A stretch of 64,000 nt of DNA from Apus apus (GCF_020740795.1 NC_067285.1:34543318-34607317); one strand, 5' to 3'. Positions 1 to 9,929 are shown, counted from the stretch's first letter. Program-made: numbers and translations. The notes: generated by a model from the sequence alone, not told the origin.

Positions 1-197
1 TCCTGCCTGGTTCCAGGGCTGAACTGCAAGGGGTTAGAGGAGCAGGACAGGAAAATCCAAATGCCACAGGCAAATTTACACTGCCTAGACCTTAAACTGT
101 GCTCAGTAGAGACGCGTGCAGCTCTACAGGATGTCTGGTGAGCTTCAGGTGTAGGGTCAACCTCCAGCAGCAGCTGCTAATACACCTCTCCTTGCAG

Positions 198-869
198 GCA
201 CCACCGTGCAAAGCAGCCAACCCGATCCCGTCCGAAGGTAGGTCTCAATCCAGTGCAGAGTGGAGGCTTCCTGAAAGGAATAGGAGATGGTTTTATCTGG
301 TGGCTGGGAAGGAGGAGCCTTTTGACACCCTTAAGACAGGGCTCCCTAAGGAAAGGAGGCTGTGGGAGGGATCCTCAGCCAGCTCTTGTCTTCTCCTGCT
401 GCACGAGGTGGTGGTGGGCACCTTCACGGGCAATCTGGCCGTTGCTGCAGCAGGGACAAGCCCTGAGGGCAGGAAGGGGAGGTGGGTTGTTTCCTACCCC
501 TTCACGACCGAGAAACCCGAGACGACGTGGACGCGTTGCATAGGGGGGGGGGCTGGAGGTACAATGACTCCACCTCCCGGAGGCAGCTGAGGCAGAGGGA
601 AGCCCAGCCGGCTCTGCCGGGCTGGCCGGGCCTGCACTGAAGTCACCTGTACCCCGAGCAAAGGGGTGACTTCAGCAAAACACAGACACAGCAGCAGGGC
701 TGCACCAGAACCCGAGGGCTGTGTGGTGGAGCTGTTGACAGGCACAGGAGGAACCCCCTCTCCTGGAGGTGATGCACTCCGTGCCCTCTGACTAAACAAG
801 TGGCAAGCAGAGGACTAACCCCCTCTTTTTTTTCCAGTTGACAAGTGGTTCTACTACGAGAAGAACTAA
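198..869 (+). CDS. PPA1: PPA1, inorganic pyrophosphatase 1, last two coding exons (partial)
   Basis: PPA1 hydrolyses inorganic pyrophosphate to phosphate in the cytosol and so drives biosynthetic reactions forward. Only the C-terminus is in the window; the catalytic core lies to the left. Coding exons are 198-237 and 838-869. The first reads APPCKAANPIPSE and ends in phase 1 before gtaggt; the second begins after a pyrimidine tract and ttccag and reads VDKWFYYEKN then TAA. Joined, this matches the end of vertebrate PPA1 (human ends PTDVDKWFHHQKN as I recall it). The tail is variable in the family, so identity rests mainly on PPC, VDKWF and the terminal KN, plus SAR1A being the expected next gene. 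An upstream exon was looked for in 1-197 and not found. Confidence 0.85.
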
Positions 870-1141
870 AGACCCAAGGACGGGTGGTGAGGCAGCCACG
901 TCCTTCCCCCTCCCAGGAGGAGTAGACCAGAAAAATAGCTTCAGTGTCGGCAAGAAGACCTTGCCTGTACCTTTGCCGAGTAGAATTCCGTGTCTAGCCG
1001 TGCCCTGTCTGCTGCACCGAGGTCTTGTGGAGCCCAGACGACATCATGTATCCAGCCCAACCCCCCCCCCGCTCGCGCGTGGCCGTGCAGCGTGTTGTGT
1101 TGCGGTGACGGGAGCCCGCTCACCTGGGGCGAAATAATAAA
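870..1141 (+). other. PPA1: PPA1 3'UTR ending near an AATAAA signal
   Basis: After the PPA1 stop there is about 270 nt of non-coding sequence, then AATAAA at 1136-1141 followed by an A-rich stretch. The SAR1A CpG island begins almost at once, so PPA1 and SAR1A are tandem genes separated by only a few hundred bases. Confidence 0.6.
1136..1141 (+). terminator. PPA1 poly(A) signal
   Basis: Canonical AATAAA about 270 nt after the PPA1 stop codon. It is the only canonical signal between that stop and the SAR1A promoter. Confidence 0.6.
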
Positions 1142-1159
1142 AACCAAAAAACAACTTGC

Positions 1160-1480
1160 TGGGCGGGACCCCAATTTCTCCTCCTCCTCCCCGCAGCCGG
1201 CAGGGGTGGGAGCAGCCCCCGGGGGTGCCGTGCGGCGGTAGCCGGCGGGGAGCGGTCTCGAACCGGCGGCGGGGCGGGTGTGACGTGGAGCCAGCGCGGC
1301 CGGGAGCGGGGAGTGGGGGGGAGGAGGACGGGCCCTTGACGTCCTTCCGGCGGGGGGAGCTGGCGGCGGACGAGGCGGTGGCACGGCGGCCCGGGGGCAG
1401 CCGGGGGTGAGGAGCGGCGGTGGTGGCACCGGGGAAGGGAGGGAGGGAGGCTGGGTCCCCGCGGGGAGCAGCGGCGGGGA
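1160..1480 (+). promoter_or_regulatory. SAR1A CpG-island promoter and probable non-coding first exon
   Basis: This stretch is very GC- and CpG-rich and lies between the PPA1 poly(A) signal and the SAR1A start-codon exon. It contains TGACGTGG at 1281-1288, which matches the ATF6/XBP1 unfolded-protein-response element core, and a CRE-like TGACGTCC at 1337-1344. A good donor (gtgagg) at 1407 is the best candidate for the end of a non-coding first exon, since the ATG exon begins at a splice acceptor (1873/1874). The transcription start is not determined. Confidence 0.6.
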
Positions 1481-1509
1481 GCGGGTGGGGCGCGGCGGCG
1501 GTGGGAAGT

Positions 1510-1605
1510 GGGGGGGGGGGGGGGGGGGGGGTGTGACACGCAGGCAGGGGGGCGAGGCCAATGGTTGCCCCTCATCGCTTTCCGCCCCCCCCCCCCCCCC
1601 CCCCC
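1510..1605. repeat. Poly-G run (G22) and poly-C run (about C21) in SAR1A intron 1
   Basis: G22 at 1510-1531 and a C run of about 21 at 1585-1605. Both can form G-quadruplexes, on opposite strands. Base counts in such runs are error-prone. Confidence 0.9.
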
Positions 1606-1890
1606 TCCTTTTGGTCCCTTTCATCACCAGTCCCCTCTCACCGCCGCCCCCATCCTCCTTTCCAACCCTCCCCCCCCAGCGGGTTTGGGTGGGGGGCGGC
1701 CAGGGATGACAGCAGGGTTGGGGGGGGGGGGGGTCTTGGCTTTGCCCACCGCTCTGCGAACCCACCCGGGGGGGGGGTTTCATCACCTCCCGTACCTGCT
1801 GCCATCGAGGGAGCTGCTTGGGGGGCTGCCCCCCCAGCCCCCGCCGCCGGTGACTCTGGTTTTGTCCCCGCAGGCGGTTCATCCTCAGCC

Positions 1891-4800
1891 ATGTCTTTCA
1901 TTTTCGAGTGGATCTACAACAGCTTCAGCAGCGTGCTGCAGTTCCTAGGTAATGCCACCCGGCCTGGCTTCCCCAGCAGCTGCCCTCGGGTCCTGTAAAG
2001 CTGGCAAAAAAACAAACAAACAAACAAACAACAAACTCAAAAGCTGCGAATCAGCACGGGTGGGTTTTGATGGCGGGGGGGGGGGGGGGGGTTTCCACAC
2101 GTGCAGGAGAAGCTTGGGAAGTCTTTTGGAGGTGTTTTGGGCTCCCACTCTGGTCTTGCTCTGGCTGTTTTGAAGCACGGGAGCAGCTGGGCTGGTGCTG
2201 AGGGCCTGTCTGGCCCAGTGCCCTGCCCCAGGCAGACAAGGAGGGAACTCCAGCCTCTTCCTCCTCCTCCTCCTCCTCCTCCTGGGATCCCAGCTCACCA
2301 GAGCTCGCCCGGCTTGATTCTCCACAAATTACCACTTCCCACACCAGGCTGCCCACCCCGGCCTGCCTGGGGGGAGCTGCTGGCTGCCATCCTCAGCACC
2401 ATCCCTCTGGAGGGTTCTCTCTGGAGGTGCTGGCCAAAAGGTTGCCCAGTCTGGTGGCCTCACCCAGCCCTGGCCTGAGCTGTGGGCAGCAGGAGCTTCA
2501 GCAGCACCATCATTCCACTCTCTATCCAAAGCACCTCACAGGGGGAGGGAGAGAGGAGGAAAAGTCTTGTTGAAAACACAAGGAAACTCGCCTCCAGCAG
2601 CTTGACACCTGGAAGTGGGAAGGAAAAATGTGCTTTTCTGAATAAAAGTATCTTTTTTTTTTTTTCCCCACACACACTTGGCACTTGAGCAGCTTGCTGC
2701 CCTGGTCTGTGGGCTTCCCATTGAGATACCCCTCTGGGGAGACACAGGGATCCATAACCTGTTGCACACCCTTCTGCTAGGATGGACCTGAGGGGAAAAA
2801 ACAGGCATTTGTAGAAAGATGGAGCTTAGAAAAGGTCCATTTCCACAGACATTTCCTTGCAGTGCCTGGGGAAAAGCTGGTTCAGGCTTTTCCTGGCAGT
2901 GCTGGGAAGGCAGAGGTCTAGGAGAGGGGGGGTCTCCACAGCAGCAGCCTTGCAGCCTGGTGGAGTTTTTTCTTCCTTCTTTTGTTTTCCTCCCAAGGTT
3001 TGTACAAGAAATCTGGGAAGCTTGTGTTCCTGGGCTTGGATAACGCTGGCAAAACCACTCTGCTGCACATGCTCAAAGATGACAGGCTGGGGCAACACGT
3101 CCCCACGCTACATCCCAGTAAGTCTGAGGGTGACTCAGCCCCCCCACCACCTCAGGGTGGGTGTTTTCCTCTTTAATTCTGGGGACAGGGTGTCAAAAAC
3201 GCCTGGGTGAGCACTCACCGTTGGGGTGACTGCCTTGAGGAGCCCTAAAGGAGCCTCCAAGGATGCAGCTTGCACGTTGGTGGCCCAAGCTGAGGTGGGA
3301 TTTTCATTTTCCTCTCCAAAATGGGAGACTTCAGTGACTACGATGTGTCTCTCTTGGGCAGGGAGGGGGTTTCCTGATGAAAAGTGTCATGAAGTGTCGT
3401 GTCAGTTCATTAAACTTGCACTGAAGTAGAGAGGGAGGAGAAATTTTCTTCTCATCTTGTGAAACAACTCGATGGCTGAAAAATCCTGGATACCTTAGAC
3501 ATCCCACACACTCCCCCCAGGAAATTCCATCCATGACAGCTTCCTCCTTTTCCTGCAACACAACCTCTCTTTTGACTTTTCAGCATCAGAAGAGCTGACA
3601 ATTGCTGGAATGACCTTCACGACTTTTGATCTGGGTGGACATGAACAAGGTAAGAGTGAAGCTGCTGAGCGGGAGGCACCAAAGGAGGTGAATCTTCTGG
3701 ACGTTCCTCCAGCCAACTTGAGAAAAACTAACCCCCCCCAAAAAAGTGATTCTGGAAAGTAGGAGCAATTAGCAGAACCTCATTATTTCCTGCCTGAAAT
3801 GACTGACGGAGCAGTGAGTGGACATCACCTCCTGGCTTTGGATGTCACTTGTTTCAGTGGTTCATCACTCGTGCTTAAGTCTGCCAGTTGGAGAAAACAT
3901 CTTTGTGGTTGAGGGAACCACAGGGGAGAGAGTGGCTCCTTTTTGGGGGTGGTTTTCCCGTTGCTTTTGGTAGGAGTTTTCACAGGGTGATGCCGTGTCA
4001 CTTCTGTCTTCCAGCTCGGAGGGTCTGGAAGAACTACCTGCCAGCCATCAATGGGATTGTCTTCCTGGTGGACTGCGCGGATCACTCGCGTCTGATGGAA
4101 TCCAAAGTGGAGCTTAATGTAAACTTCCTTCTTTTCCTTCCCCACACTTGAGAAGAGCTGAATGATTAAATAATAATACTCAGGGTTTTTTTTGGGGGGA
4201 GGGGGCTGGAACCTGGGTGCGTGTGGAGCACTTTGAGAGCCCTGCCCACTGGGTGAACTCTTCTTCTGCCTCACACGCAGGCGCTCATGACGGACGAAAC
4301 AATATCCAATGTGCCAATCCTTATCCTGGGTAACAAAATCGACAGACCAGAGGCCATCAGTGAGGAGAAGCTGCGGGAGATCTTTGGGCTCTACGGACAG
4401 ACCACGGGAAAGGTAGGGGAGGCATCTGAACCCTGGCTCATCCACAGGCAAGGGAAGGACTGGTGGTGTTTCCTTGCGGAACGAGGCTCCATCCAGAAGG
4501 TGGCTGAGGGTTGAGCGTGGGATTCATCTACAGTGCTGAACAAGTTTTTTGCTTTGGTGTTTCTTCATCACGAAGGGGCCCGACGTGCAGCCAGGAGAGG
4601 GCAACTCCCTGGGCTGGGAGGGATTTCCCTGGATGGTGCTGACTGGGTTGCCAACTCCCTGAGGGACTGACTTCTGACTTTTGAGTTTCAGGCTGGGAGA
4701 GTTGGGGTGTTCAGCCTGGAGAAGAGAAGGCTCCGGGGAGACCTTAGAGCACCTGCCAGTGCCTGAAGGGGCTCCAGGAAAGCTGGGGAGGGGCTTGGGA

Positions 4801-5188
4801 CAAGGGCAGGGAGGGAGAGGACAAGGAGGGATGGATGAAAACTGGGAGATTGAGGTGAGATATTAGGAAGAAATTCTTCACTCTCAGGGTGGTGAGGAAC
4901 TGGAACGGGCTGTTGATGCCCCATCCCTGGAGGTTTTTCAGGCCAGCTTGGAGGAGGTTTTGCACAACCCGGTCTGGCAGTGGGGTTCCCTGCTGACAGC
5001 AGGGGGAGGAGGGTTGGAGCTGGATGGTCTTTCAGGCCCCTTCCAACCCTCACGATGCCACGGTTCCCCAGGGCAACGTGCCGCTGAAGGACCTGAACGC
5101 GCGCCCCATGGAGGTGTTCATGTGCAGCGTGCTGAAGAGGCAAGGCTACGGCGAGGGCTTCCGCTGGCTATCGCAGTACATCGACTGA
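1891..5188 (+). CDS. SAR1A: SAR1A, COPII-coat small GTPase
   Basis: SAR1A is an Arf-family GTPase that, when loaded with GTP by SEC12/PREB, inserts its N-terminal helix into the ER membrane and recruits SEC23/24 and SEC13/31 for COPII budding. Coding exons: 1891-1948, 2998-3117, 3584-3649, 4015-4118, 4281-4412, 5072-5188; all junctions are GT-AG and phases agree. The product is 198 aa, the family length. Visible motifs: N-terminal amphipathic MSFIFEWIY (residues 1-9), P-loop GLDNAGKT (about 32-39), switch II DLGGHEQ (about 75-81), guanine-specificity NKID (about 134-137) and the C-terminal SQYID. The start is the only ATG giving the conserved N-terminus and lies 17 nt inside its exon. Apart from a few substitutions it is nearly identical to human SAR1A; SAR1B is the alternative paralog, but PPA1 and TYSND1 as neighbours favour SAR1A. 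Confidence 0.97.
4691..5056 (+). mobile_element. CR1 LINE 3' fragment in SAR1A intron 6
   Basis: 5'-truncated CR1 retroposon in the same orientation as SAR1A. Typical CR1 landmarks are visible: the block around ggtgttcagcctggagaag, ttaggaagaaattcttcac, gatgccccatccctgga, and the terminal ggatggtctttcaggcccct. It ends about 15 nt before the last SAR1A exon, so its tail forms part of the acceptor region. Divergence from the other CR1 copies here suggests an old insertion. Confidence 0.85.
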
Positions 5189-5262
5189 CACACACCAGGC
5201 TTTCACTCCTCGGGACTGATCCTCTTCGCAAACGCTTCCTATGGACTTTTCTACCGGAACAC

Positions 5263-5297
5263 GGGGGGGGGGGGGGGGTGGGGGGGGGGGGGGGGGG
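5263..5297 (+). repeat. G16-T-G18 run in the SAR1A 3'UTR
   Basis: Thirty-five bases, all G except one T at 5279, placed 75 nt after the stop codon. It is a strong G-quadruplex candidate in the mRNA. Exact length is uncertain because it is a homopolymer. Confidence 0.9.
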
Positions 5298-5521
5298 TAT
5301 AAAAAACCAACACTTCCCGACCCACCGCCTGTTGGCATCGACCGAGAGACTTCTGGGGGTTTGTTGGTTTGGTTGGGTTGTGGGTTGTTTTTTTTTTTGG
5401 CTGACCTTCTCACACAGTGGTGACACAACTCTTGCCTACTCGGCGGGGGGAGACAGCACCGTCCTTGCCAGGCCAGGTTGTCCCCCCCCTTTTTTTCTCC
5501 TGGGGTCGCTGTGAGCAAGGA

Positions 5522-5940
5522 GGGGGGAAGGGAGGGAGGAAGGGAGGAAGGGAGGAAGGAAGGAAGGAAGGAAGGAAGGAAGGAAGGAAGGAAGGAAGGA
5601 AGGAAGGAAGGAAGGAAGGAAGGAAGGAAGGAAGGAAGGAAGGAAGGAAGGAAGGAAGGAAGGAAGGAAGGAAGGAAGGAAGGAAGGAAGGAAGGAAGGA
5701 AGGAATGAGGGGAGGGCAAGGAGTGAGGAAGGCATGCATGGACGGAGGGAGGGAGGGAGGGAGGGAGGGAGGGAGGGAGGAAGGAAGGAAGGAAGGAAGG
5801 AAGGAAGGAAGGAAGGAAGGAAGGAAGGAAGGAAGGAAGGAAGGAAGGAAGGAAGGAAGGAAGGAAGGAAGGAAGGAAGGAAGGAAGGAAGGAAGGAAGG
5901 AAGGAAGGAAAACACTGCAAAAGAGAAGGAAGGAAGGAAA
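5522..5940 (+). repeat. (GGAA)n / (GGGA)n microsatellite in the SAR1A 3'UTR
   Basis: Two long blocks of pure GGAA (about 5551-5704 and about 5779-5910) flank a non-repetitive insert at 5705-5745 and a GGGA block at about 5746-5778. A few more GGAA units follow at about 5927-5939. All six frames stay open through it, which explains the long low-complexity ORFs here; none is a gene. Confidence 0.97.
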
Positions 5941-6235
5941 ACACTGCGAAAGAGAGAGCACGTCTCACCACCTGTGGGTCATCAGCTCGGGAGGAAGGAG
6001 GAAAAAAAAAACCAAAAAACACCAAAAAAAAAAAAGCAATTCTATTTTTTAAAGAAAGTGCTCATGTAAACAGCGTTCCCTTTCTAACTTTTTAGTTTAA
6101 ACCTTCATCTTGTTTAGTCCAGGGTCCGGTTCGGGGGTTTGTTTTTGTTTTTGTTTTTTTAACAAAAGCAACATATTTAACGGTATTTAGATATTTCGCC
6201 GAATGACTGAGGCATCACGGGGTTGGAAACTCCTC

Positions 6236-6241
6236 AATAAA
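6236..6241 (+). terminator. SAR1A poly(A) signal
   Basis: Canonical AATAAA about 1,050 nt after the SAR1A stop and before the TYSND1 promoter. Confidence 0.65.
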
Positions 6242-6699
6242 CAGATGGATTTGGGCTGGAAGGGTGGCTGTGCTGCGTGGGGAGGAGGGGGGGGGAGGGA
6301 AGGAGGGAGCCTCGCCCCTGCCATCCCTCCTGCTTCCCGGGACGGGGATTCCTGGAGGAAGAGAAGGTTTGGGATGCAGCAGCCGGAGGGTTGTGCCCTC
6401 TCCGGTGACAACAACCACCGGGCTGGTTTACTCTGACCCTGTCGGTGTCACTAAACCGGTTCCTTTTATACTCACGGGTGATGATGAGGAGGAGGAGGAG
6501 GGTTTTCTAGTGTGGGGTTTTTTTTCGGTCTGAAGCCTCCCTGCTGTCTCGCCATCCACGAAGAGGTGACTTTCTCCTCAGAAAAGGCGGGCAAATCCTC
6601 GCCCCCCACAGCACAGCCCTCCTGTCAGGGGGCCGCCATCCCCCTCTCCCCCCCCACCTCCGGCAGCGCTTCCCCCGCCTCTATCCGCTCAGCGCCGGC

Positions 6700-6978
6700 C
6701 CGGAACCACCTTTCACCTCTCCCACGGAGGAGCGGGACGACTTTTGACAGCGGGGAGAGGCGATTTTTCTTAGCAGCAAGACGGCGGGAGGGAGGGAAGG
6801 AAGGAAGAAGGGAGAGGCGGCTCCGGTCACTCGGAGCGCCCGGGACGCGAACCGGCGACGTGAGGCACATGGCGCGCCCCCCCGCCTCAGCCAATAGGAA
6901 GGCGGCCGGGCGCTGCGGCAGCCAATGGGAGCCGCGGGGGGGGCGGGAGCAGCGTGAGGCGGGCCCGGCCCCGCCGTC
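6700..6978 (+). promoter_or_regulatory. TYSND1 promoter with two CCAAT boxes
   Basis: CpG-rich sequence directly upstream of the TYSND1 start. Two CCAAT boxes in the same orientation lie at 6891-6895 and 6922-6926, 31 bp apart, a spacing common for paired NF-Y sites. No TATA box is visible. The start codon context is gccgtcATGG, close to the Kozak consensus. Confidence 0.6.
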
Positions 6979-8837
6979 ATGGCGGAGGAGCGCGGCTGCT
7001 GCGCGGTGACCGTCTCCGGCCCCGCCGTCACTCAGCCCGGCCCCGGCGGCTCCGGCAGCTGCAGCGGGGTGGTGCTGAGCCGGCAGCCCGGGCTGGTGCT
7101 GTGCCACGCCGCCGTCTTCGCTCCCTTCGTGCGGGCCGGGCCGCAGGCCTGGGCGCAGCCCCGCGCCCTGCCTCCCGACGCGGTGCGGGGCGGGCTGCGC
7201 ATCGCCGCGCTGCAACCGCCGGCCCGGGGCTTGGGCGGCGGGTACAGGAGGCACGAAGCCCGGCTCCTGGCGCTGGTGCCTTGCGGAGCCTTCCGGCAGG
7301 CGGTGGCCCAGGCGCTGGGCCCGGCGGAGGAGCCGTGGCGGTTCGGCGGGAAGGAGGAGGAGGAGGAGGAGGGCGGGCGGCAGGCCCTGCACTGGTTCGC
7401 CTGGCTGCGGGTGCCCGGGCTGGACTCTGCCGAGGGCGGCTGGACGGCCCGGGCTGACGCCGGCGGCCTGCGAAAGGGTGAGGTGCTGCTGGCCTGCGGG
7501 TCCCCTTTCGGTGCCCTGTGCCCGGACCTCTTCCTCAACACGCTGAGCAGAGGGGTGGTCAGTAACCTGGCCGGGCGGCAGAACGCTCTCATCCTGACCG
7601 ACGCCCGCTGCCTGCCCGGCACCGAGGGCGGCGGGGTTTTCCTGCCCTCGCCCGACGGGCCGCGCCTGGTGGCGGTCATCGCCGCTTCCTTCTGCTGGAA
7701 GGGAGCCGAGTGGGTCGGGCTCACCTTGCTCTGCTCCCTCAGCGCCATCCTGCGCAGCAGCGCCCGCCTGCTGGAGGAAGCCGGGCTGCGGGTGCCGCCG
7801 CCGGGGGATGGGAGGCTGGCGGGGATGCAGGCGGGGGCCGGGCAGGACCCCCTGGGCTGGGCGGTGCTGGTGGAGTGCGGGGCAGCCTGGGGGTCGGGGG
7901 TGCTGCTGACCCCCCGCCTGCTCCTCACCTGCCGGCACGTGTTGGAGGCGGGGGGCCCGCCCCGTGTGACCCCGGCGCCTGGCCCCGGCCGGTGAGTGCA
8001 GCTGTGTATGTGTCCCCACACCCTCTGTGTGTGTGTCCCCCCCCTGAACCCCGTGTCCCCCTGACATCTCTCTCCTGTGCCACATCCCCAGGGTTGCCAC
8101 CGGCCTGGAGGGGCGCGTGGTGTTTGCCACCGAGGAGTCCTCCCCCTTTGACGTGGCGGTGGTGGAGCTGGAGGGGAGCGTGCCGGGCTTCGTCCCCCCC
8201 CCGCCTGGCAGACACCTTCCTCCCCGGTGAGTGCCCCGAGAGGGGGATGTGCGGGGTGCTGGGGTGGGAGAGTCACCCCCACACACACACACACACTCCC
8301 CTTGCACCCACCTCCTGCCCCTCACCTCCTCCTGCCTCCACACCCCAGGAGAGGAAGTGAGCGTGGTGGGCTTCGGAGCGCTGGGGAGGGCGTGCGGGCC
8401 CTCGGTGACAGCGGGGGTCCTGTCGTCCGTGGTGGCAGTGGCCGGGCACCCCGTCATGCTGCAGACCACCTGCGCTGTCCACGGGGGCTCCAGCGGTGGC
8501 CCCCTCATCTCCTCCCGCAGCGGGTGCCTCCTGGGTAAGCCAGGAGGGTCTCTCTGGGTTTGAGGGGGGGTAGCCCTGTGGGGGTGTTGCCCGGTGAGAC
8601 GGGCACCGCTCCTCTCCTTCCTTAGGGATTGTGGCCAGCAACGCCCGGGACACCGGCGCCGGGGCTACCTACCCCCACCTCAACTTCTGCATCCCCATCA
8701 GCGTCCTGCAGGGCCCCATCGAGCGGTACCGCCGCACCGGGGACCCCGCTGCCTTTGCCGAGCTGAACCGGGCGGGCCAGGGGGTGCGGGCAGCCTGGCG
8801 GCTCCAGCGGCAGCCGGGACCCCCCAGCAAGCTCTGA
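6979..8837 (+). CDS. TYSND1: TYSND1, peroxisomal trypsin-like processing protease (frame broken in exon 2 as given)
   Basis: TYSND1 cleaves imported peroxisomal enzymes of beta-oxidation and plasmalogen synthesis (ACOX1, ACAA1, SCP2, AGPS and others in mammals). Exons: 6979-7991, 8092-8226, 8349-8534, 8626-8837. The long first exon holds a degenerate trypsin-like N-terminal half, in which the serine-motif position reads GTEGGGVF and lacks Ser, and then LTCRHV with the catalytic His. Exon 2 carries FDVAVVEL with the catalytic Asp; exon 3 carries GSSGGPL with the catalytic Ser. The protein ends GPPSKL, a perfect PTS1 peroxisomal import signal. As sequenced, exon 2 has one base too many for the exon 3 frame; a C9 run at 8194-8202 is the likely site. 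With C8 the product would be about 514 aa (human 566 from memory). Either a sequencing error or a real frameshift is possible; the intact downstream Ser motif and SKL favour an error. Confidence 0.93.
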
Positions 8838-9090
8838 GCCCTGCCCTCGGGGGGCAGGGGGGGGGGCTGGACATAGGATTGGGCTGCCACATCCCCTCTG
8901 TGGGCCCGCTGGTGTCAGGGCTGAGCACCTGGACCCCCTTTGAGGGTTGCCCAGGTCCTGGGTGTGGGGAAGGGAACACGGCACGGTGCCTTTTGCAGCT
9001 GCTGGCAACCCCAAACTTGGGGAGGTTTGGGAGTTGTTTTATTGTCTTTTCTCCCCAGAGCCATAAACGCTGTGAGAAGAAGTCCTGGTG
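8838..9090 (+). other. TYSND1: TYSND1 3'UTR
   Basis: Short GC-rich 3'UTR. The best poly(A) signal is the variant CATAAA at 9062-9067, followed by a GT-rich stretch; no AATAAA is present on the + strand nearby. TYSND1 and SPOCK2 converge here and their transcripts end within a few hundred bases of each other. Confidence 0.45.
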
Positions 9091-9458
9091 TCTGTGATAC
9101 TGAGCAGCTGGGCTTTGGGGGGGGGGCAGAGAAGGGGGTGGGAGGTCCTGGCTGGGGTGTGGGTTGGACTGGGGAGGGGGCGGGGAGGTCCTGTAAGGGG
9201 GTGGTCTGGGTTGTGGTTTTGGGGCAGGGCAGGAGGGTGGGTTTGGGGCTGGGCTCCTGGAGCGGGTCAGGGGCTGGGGTGGGAGCCTGTGGAAGCATCA
9301 GGACCAACCCCAGGGGCACTGAGGCGGGGGGGGGGGATGCACCCCCACCCCCAAATCCCTCTAGCCCACCCTGCCTGGGGGGTGGGGCACAGGGAGGGTT
9401 TTGGGGGGCCGTTAGGGGGAGGAACGGGCGGGCGAGCGTTTGACACAGCACGGGGGTA
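9091..9458. other. Intergenic spacer between convergent TYSND1 and SPOCK2
   Basis: About 370 bp, strongly G-rich on the + strand, with many G3-G9 clusters. No gene or recognisable repeat. It contains the inferred rearrangement breakpoint relative to human gene order. Confidence 0.6.
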
Positions 9459-9464
9459 TTTATT
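9459..9464 (-). terminator. SPOCK2 distal poly(A) signal
   Basis: AATAAA on the minus strand, about 465 nt after the SPOCK2 stop. A second copy at 9603-9608 would give a shorter 3'UTR. Confidence 0.55.
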
Positions 9465-9929
9465 TTACAGCTGCTACACAACGCGGGGGGGGGGGTTGGG
9501 AAGGATTTGGGGAGGAGGGGGGGTGGGGTGTGGCAGCTTATCCATGGGGGTTTTTTGTTTGTTTGTTTGTTCATTTGTTTCTTTTCTTTTTTTCTTCCCA
9601 CTTTTATTAGCCCCGTTTGCCCGGTTAGAGGCCACGCAGCAGCACACTAGGGCCTACAAGGCTCTACCACCCCGCCCCCCCACCTCCCCCACCCCCCAAA
9701 AAAAAAAGAAAGCTCACATTGGCACAAGCGTGGCCCCCCCCCACCCCCTGCCCTGCTCGCCCACTCCCCATCCCACCCCGACACCCCGTCCCACACGGGG
9801 CTCACGGAGAGGGGGGCAGCGGGATGCACCCACCCCCTGTGCCACGCTGGCAGTGGGGAGGGGTCACGGGGACCCCTGGCTGGGGGAGGCTGCTGCCCGG
9901 CCGTGCTGCCCGCGGGCTCTGCTGCTCCT
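9459..9929 (-). other. SPOCK2: SPOCK2 3'UTR with poly(A) signals
   Basis: On the minus strand the SPOCK2 stop codon is followed by about 470 nt with two AATAAA signals, read as TTTATT on the + strand at 9603-9608 and 9459-9464. The sequence is C- and T-rich on the plus strand; nothing else is recognised. Confidence 0.6.

Larger units (their letters stand above)
5189..6260 (+). other. SAR1A: SAR1A 3'UTR
   Basis: About 1 kb follows the SAR1A stop before the AATAAA at 6236-6241. It contains G16-T-G18 at 5263-5297, then a large GGAA/GGGA tandem array, then AT-rich sequence with several T and A runs. No competing gene is visible. Confidence 0.7.

Noticed and set aside
941-1882. 313-residue Pro-rich minus-strand open frame
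   Set aside because: It overlaps the SAR1A CpG island and the poly-G/poly-C runs and has no recognisable domain.
5168-6069. Long open frames on both strands encoding Phe-Leu-Pro-Ser or Gly-Arg-Lys-Glu repeats
   Set aside because: They arise wholly from the GGAA/GGGA microsatellite, whose units contain no stop in any frame. No conserved domain is present, and the region is SAR1A 3'UTR.
6625-8508. 627-residue minus-strand open frame
   Set aside because: It is the antisense shadow of the GC-rich TYSND1 exons; TYSND1 on the plus strand has catalytic motifs, splice sites and a PTS1 signal.
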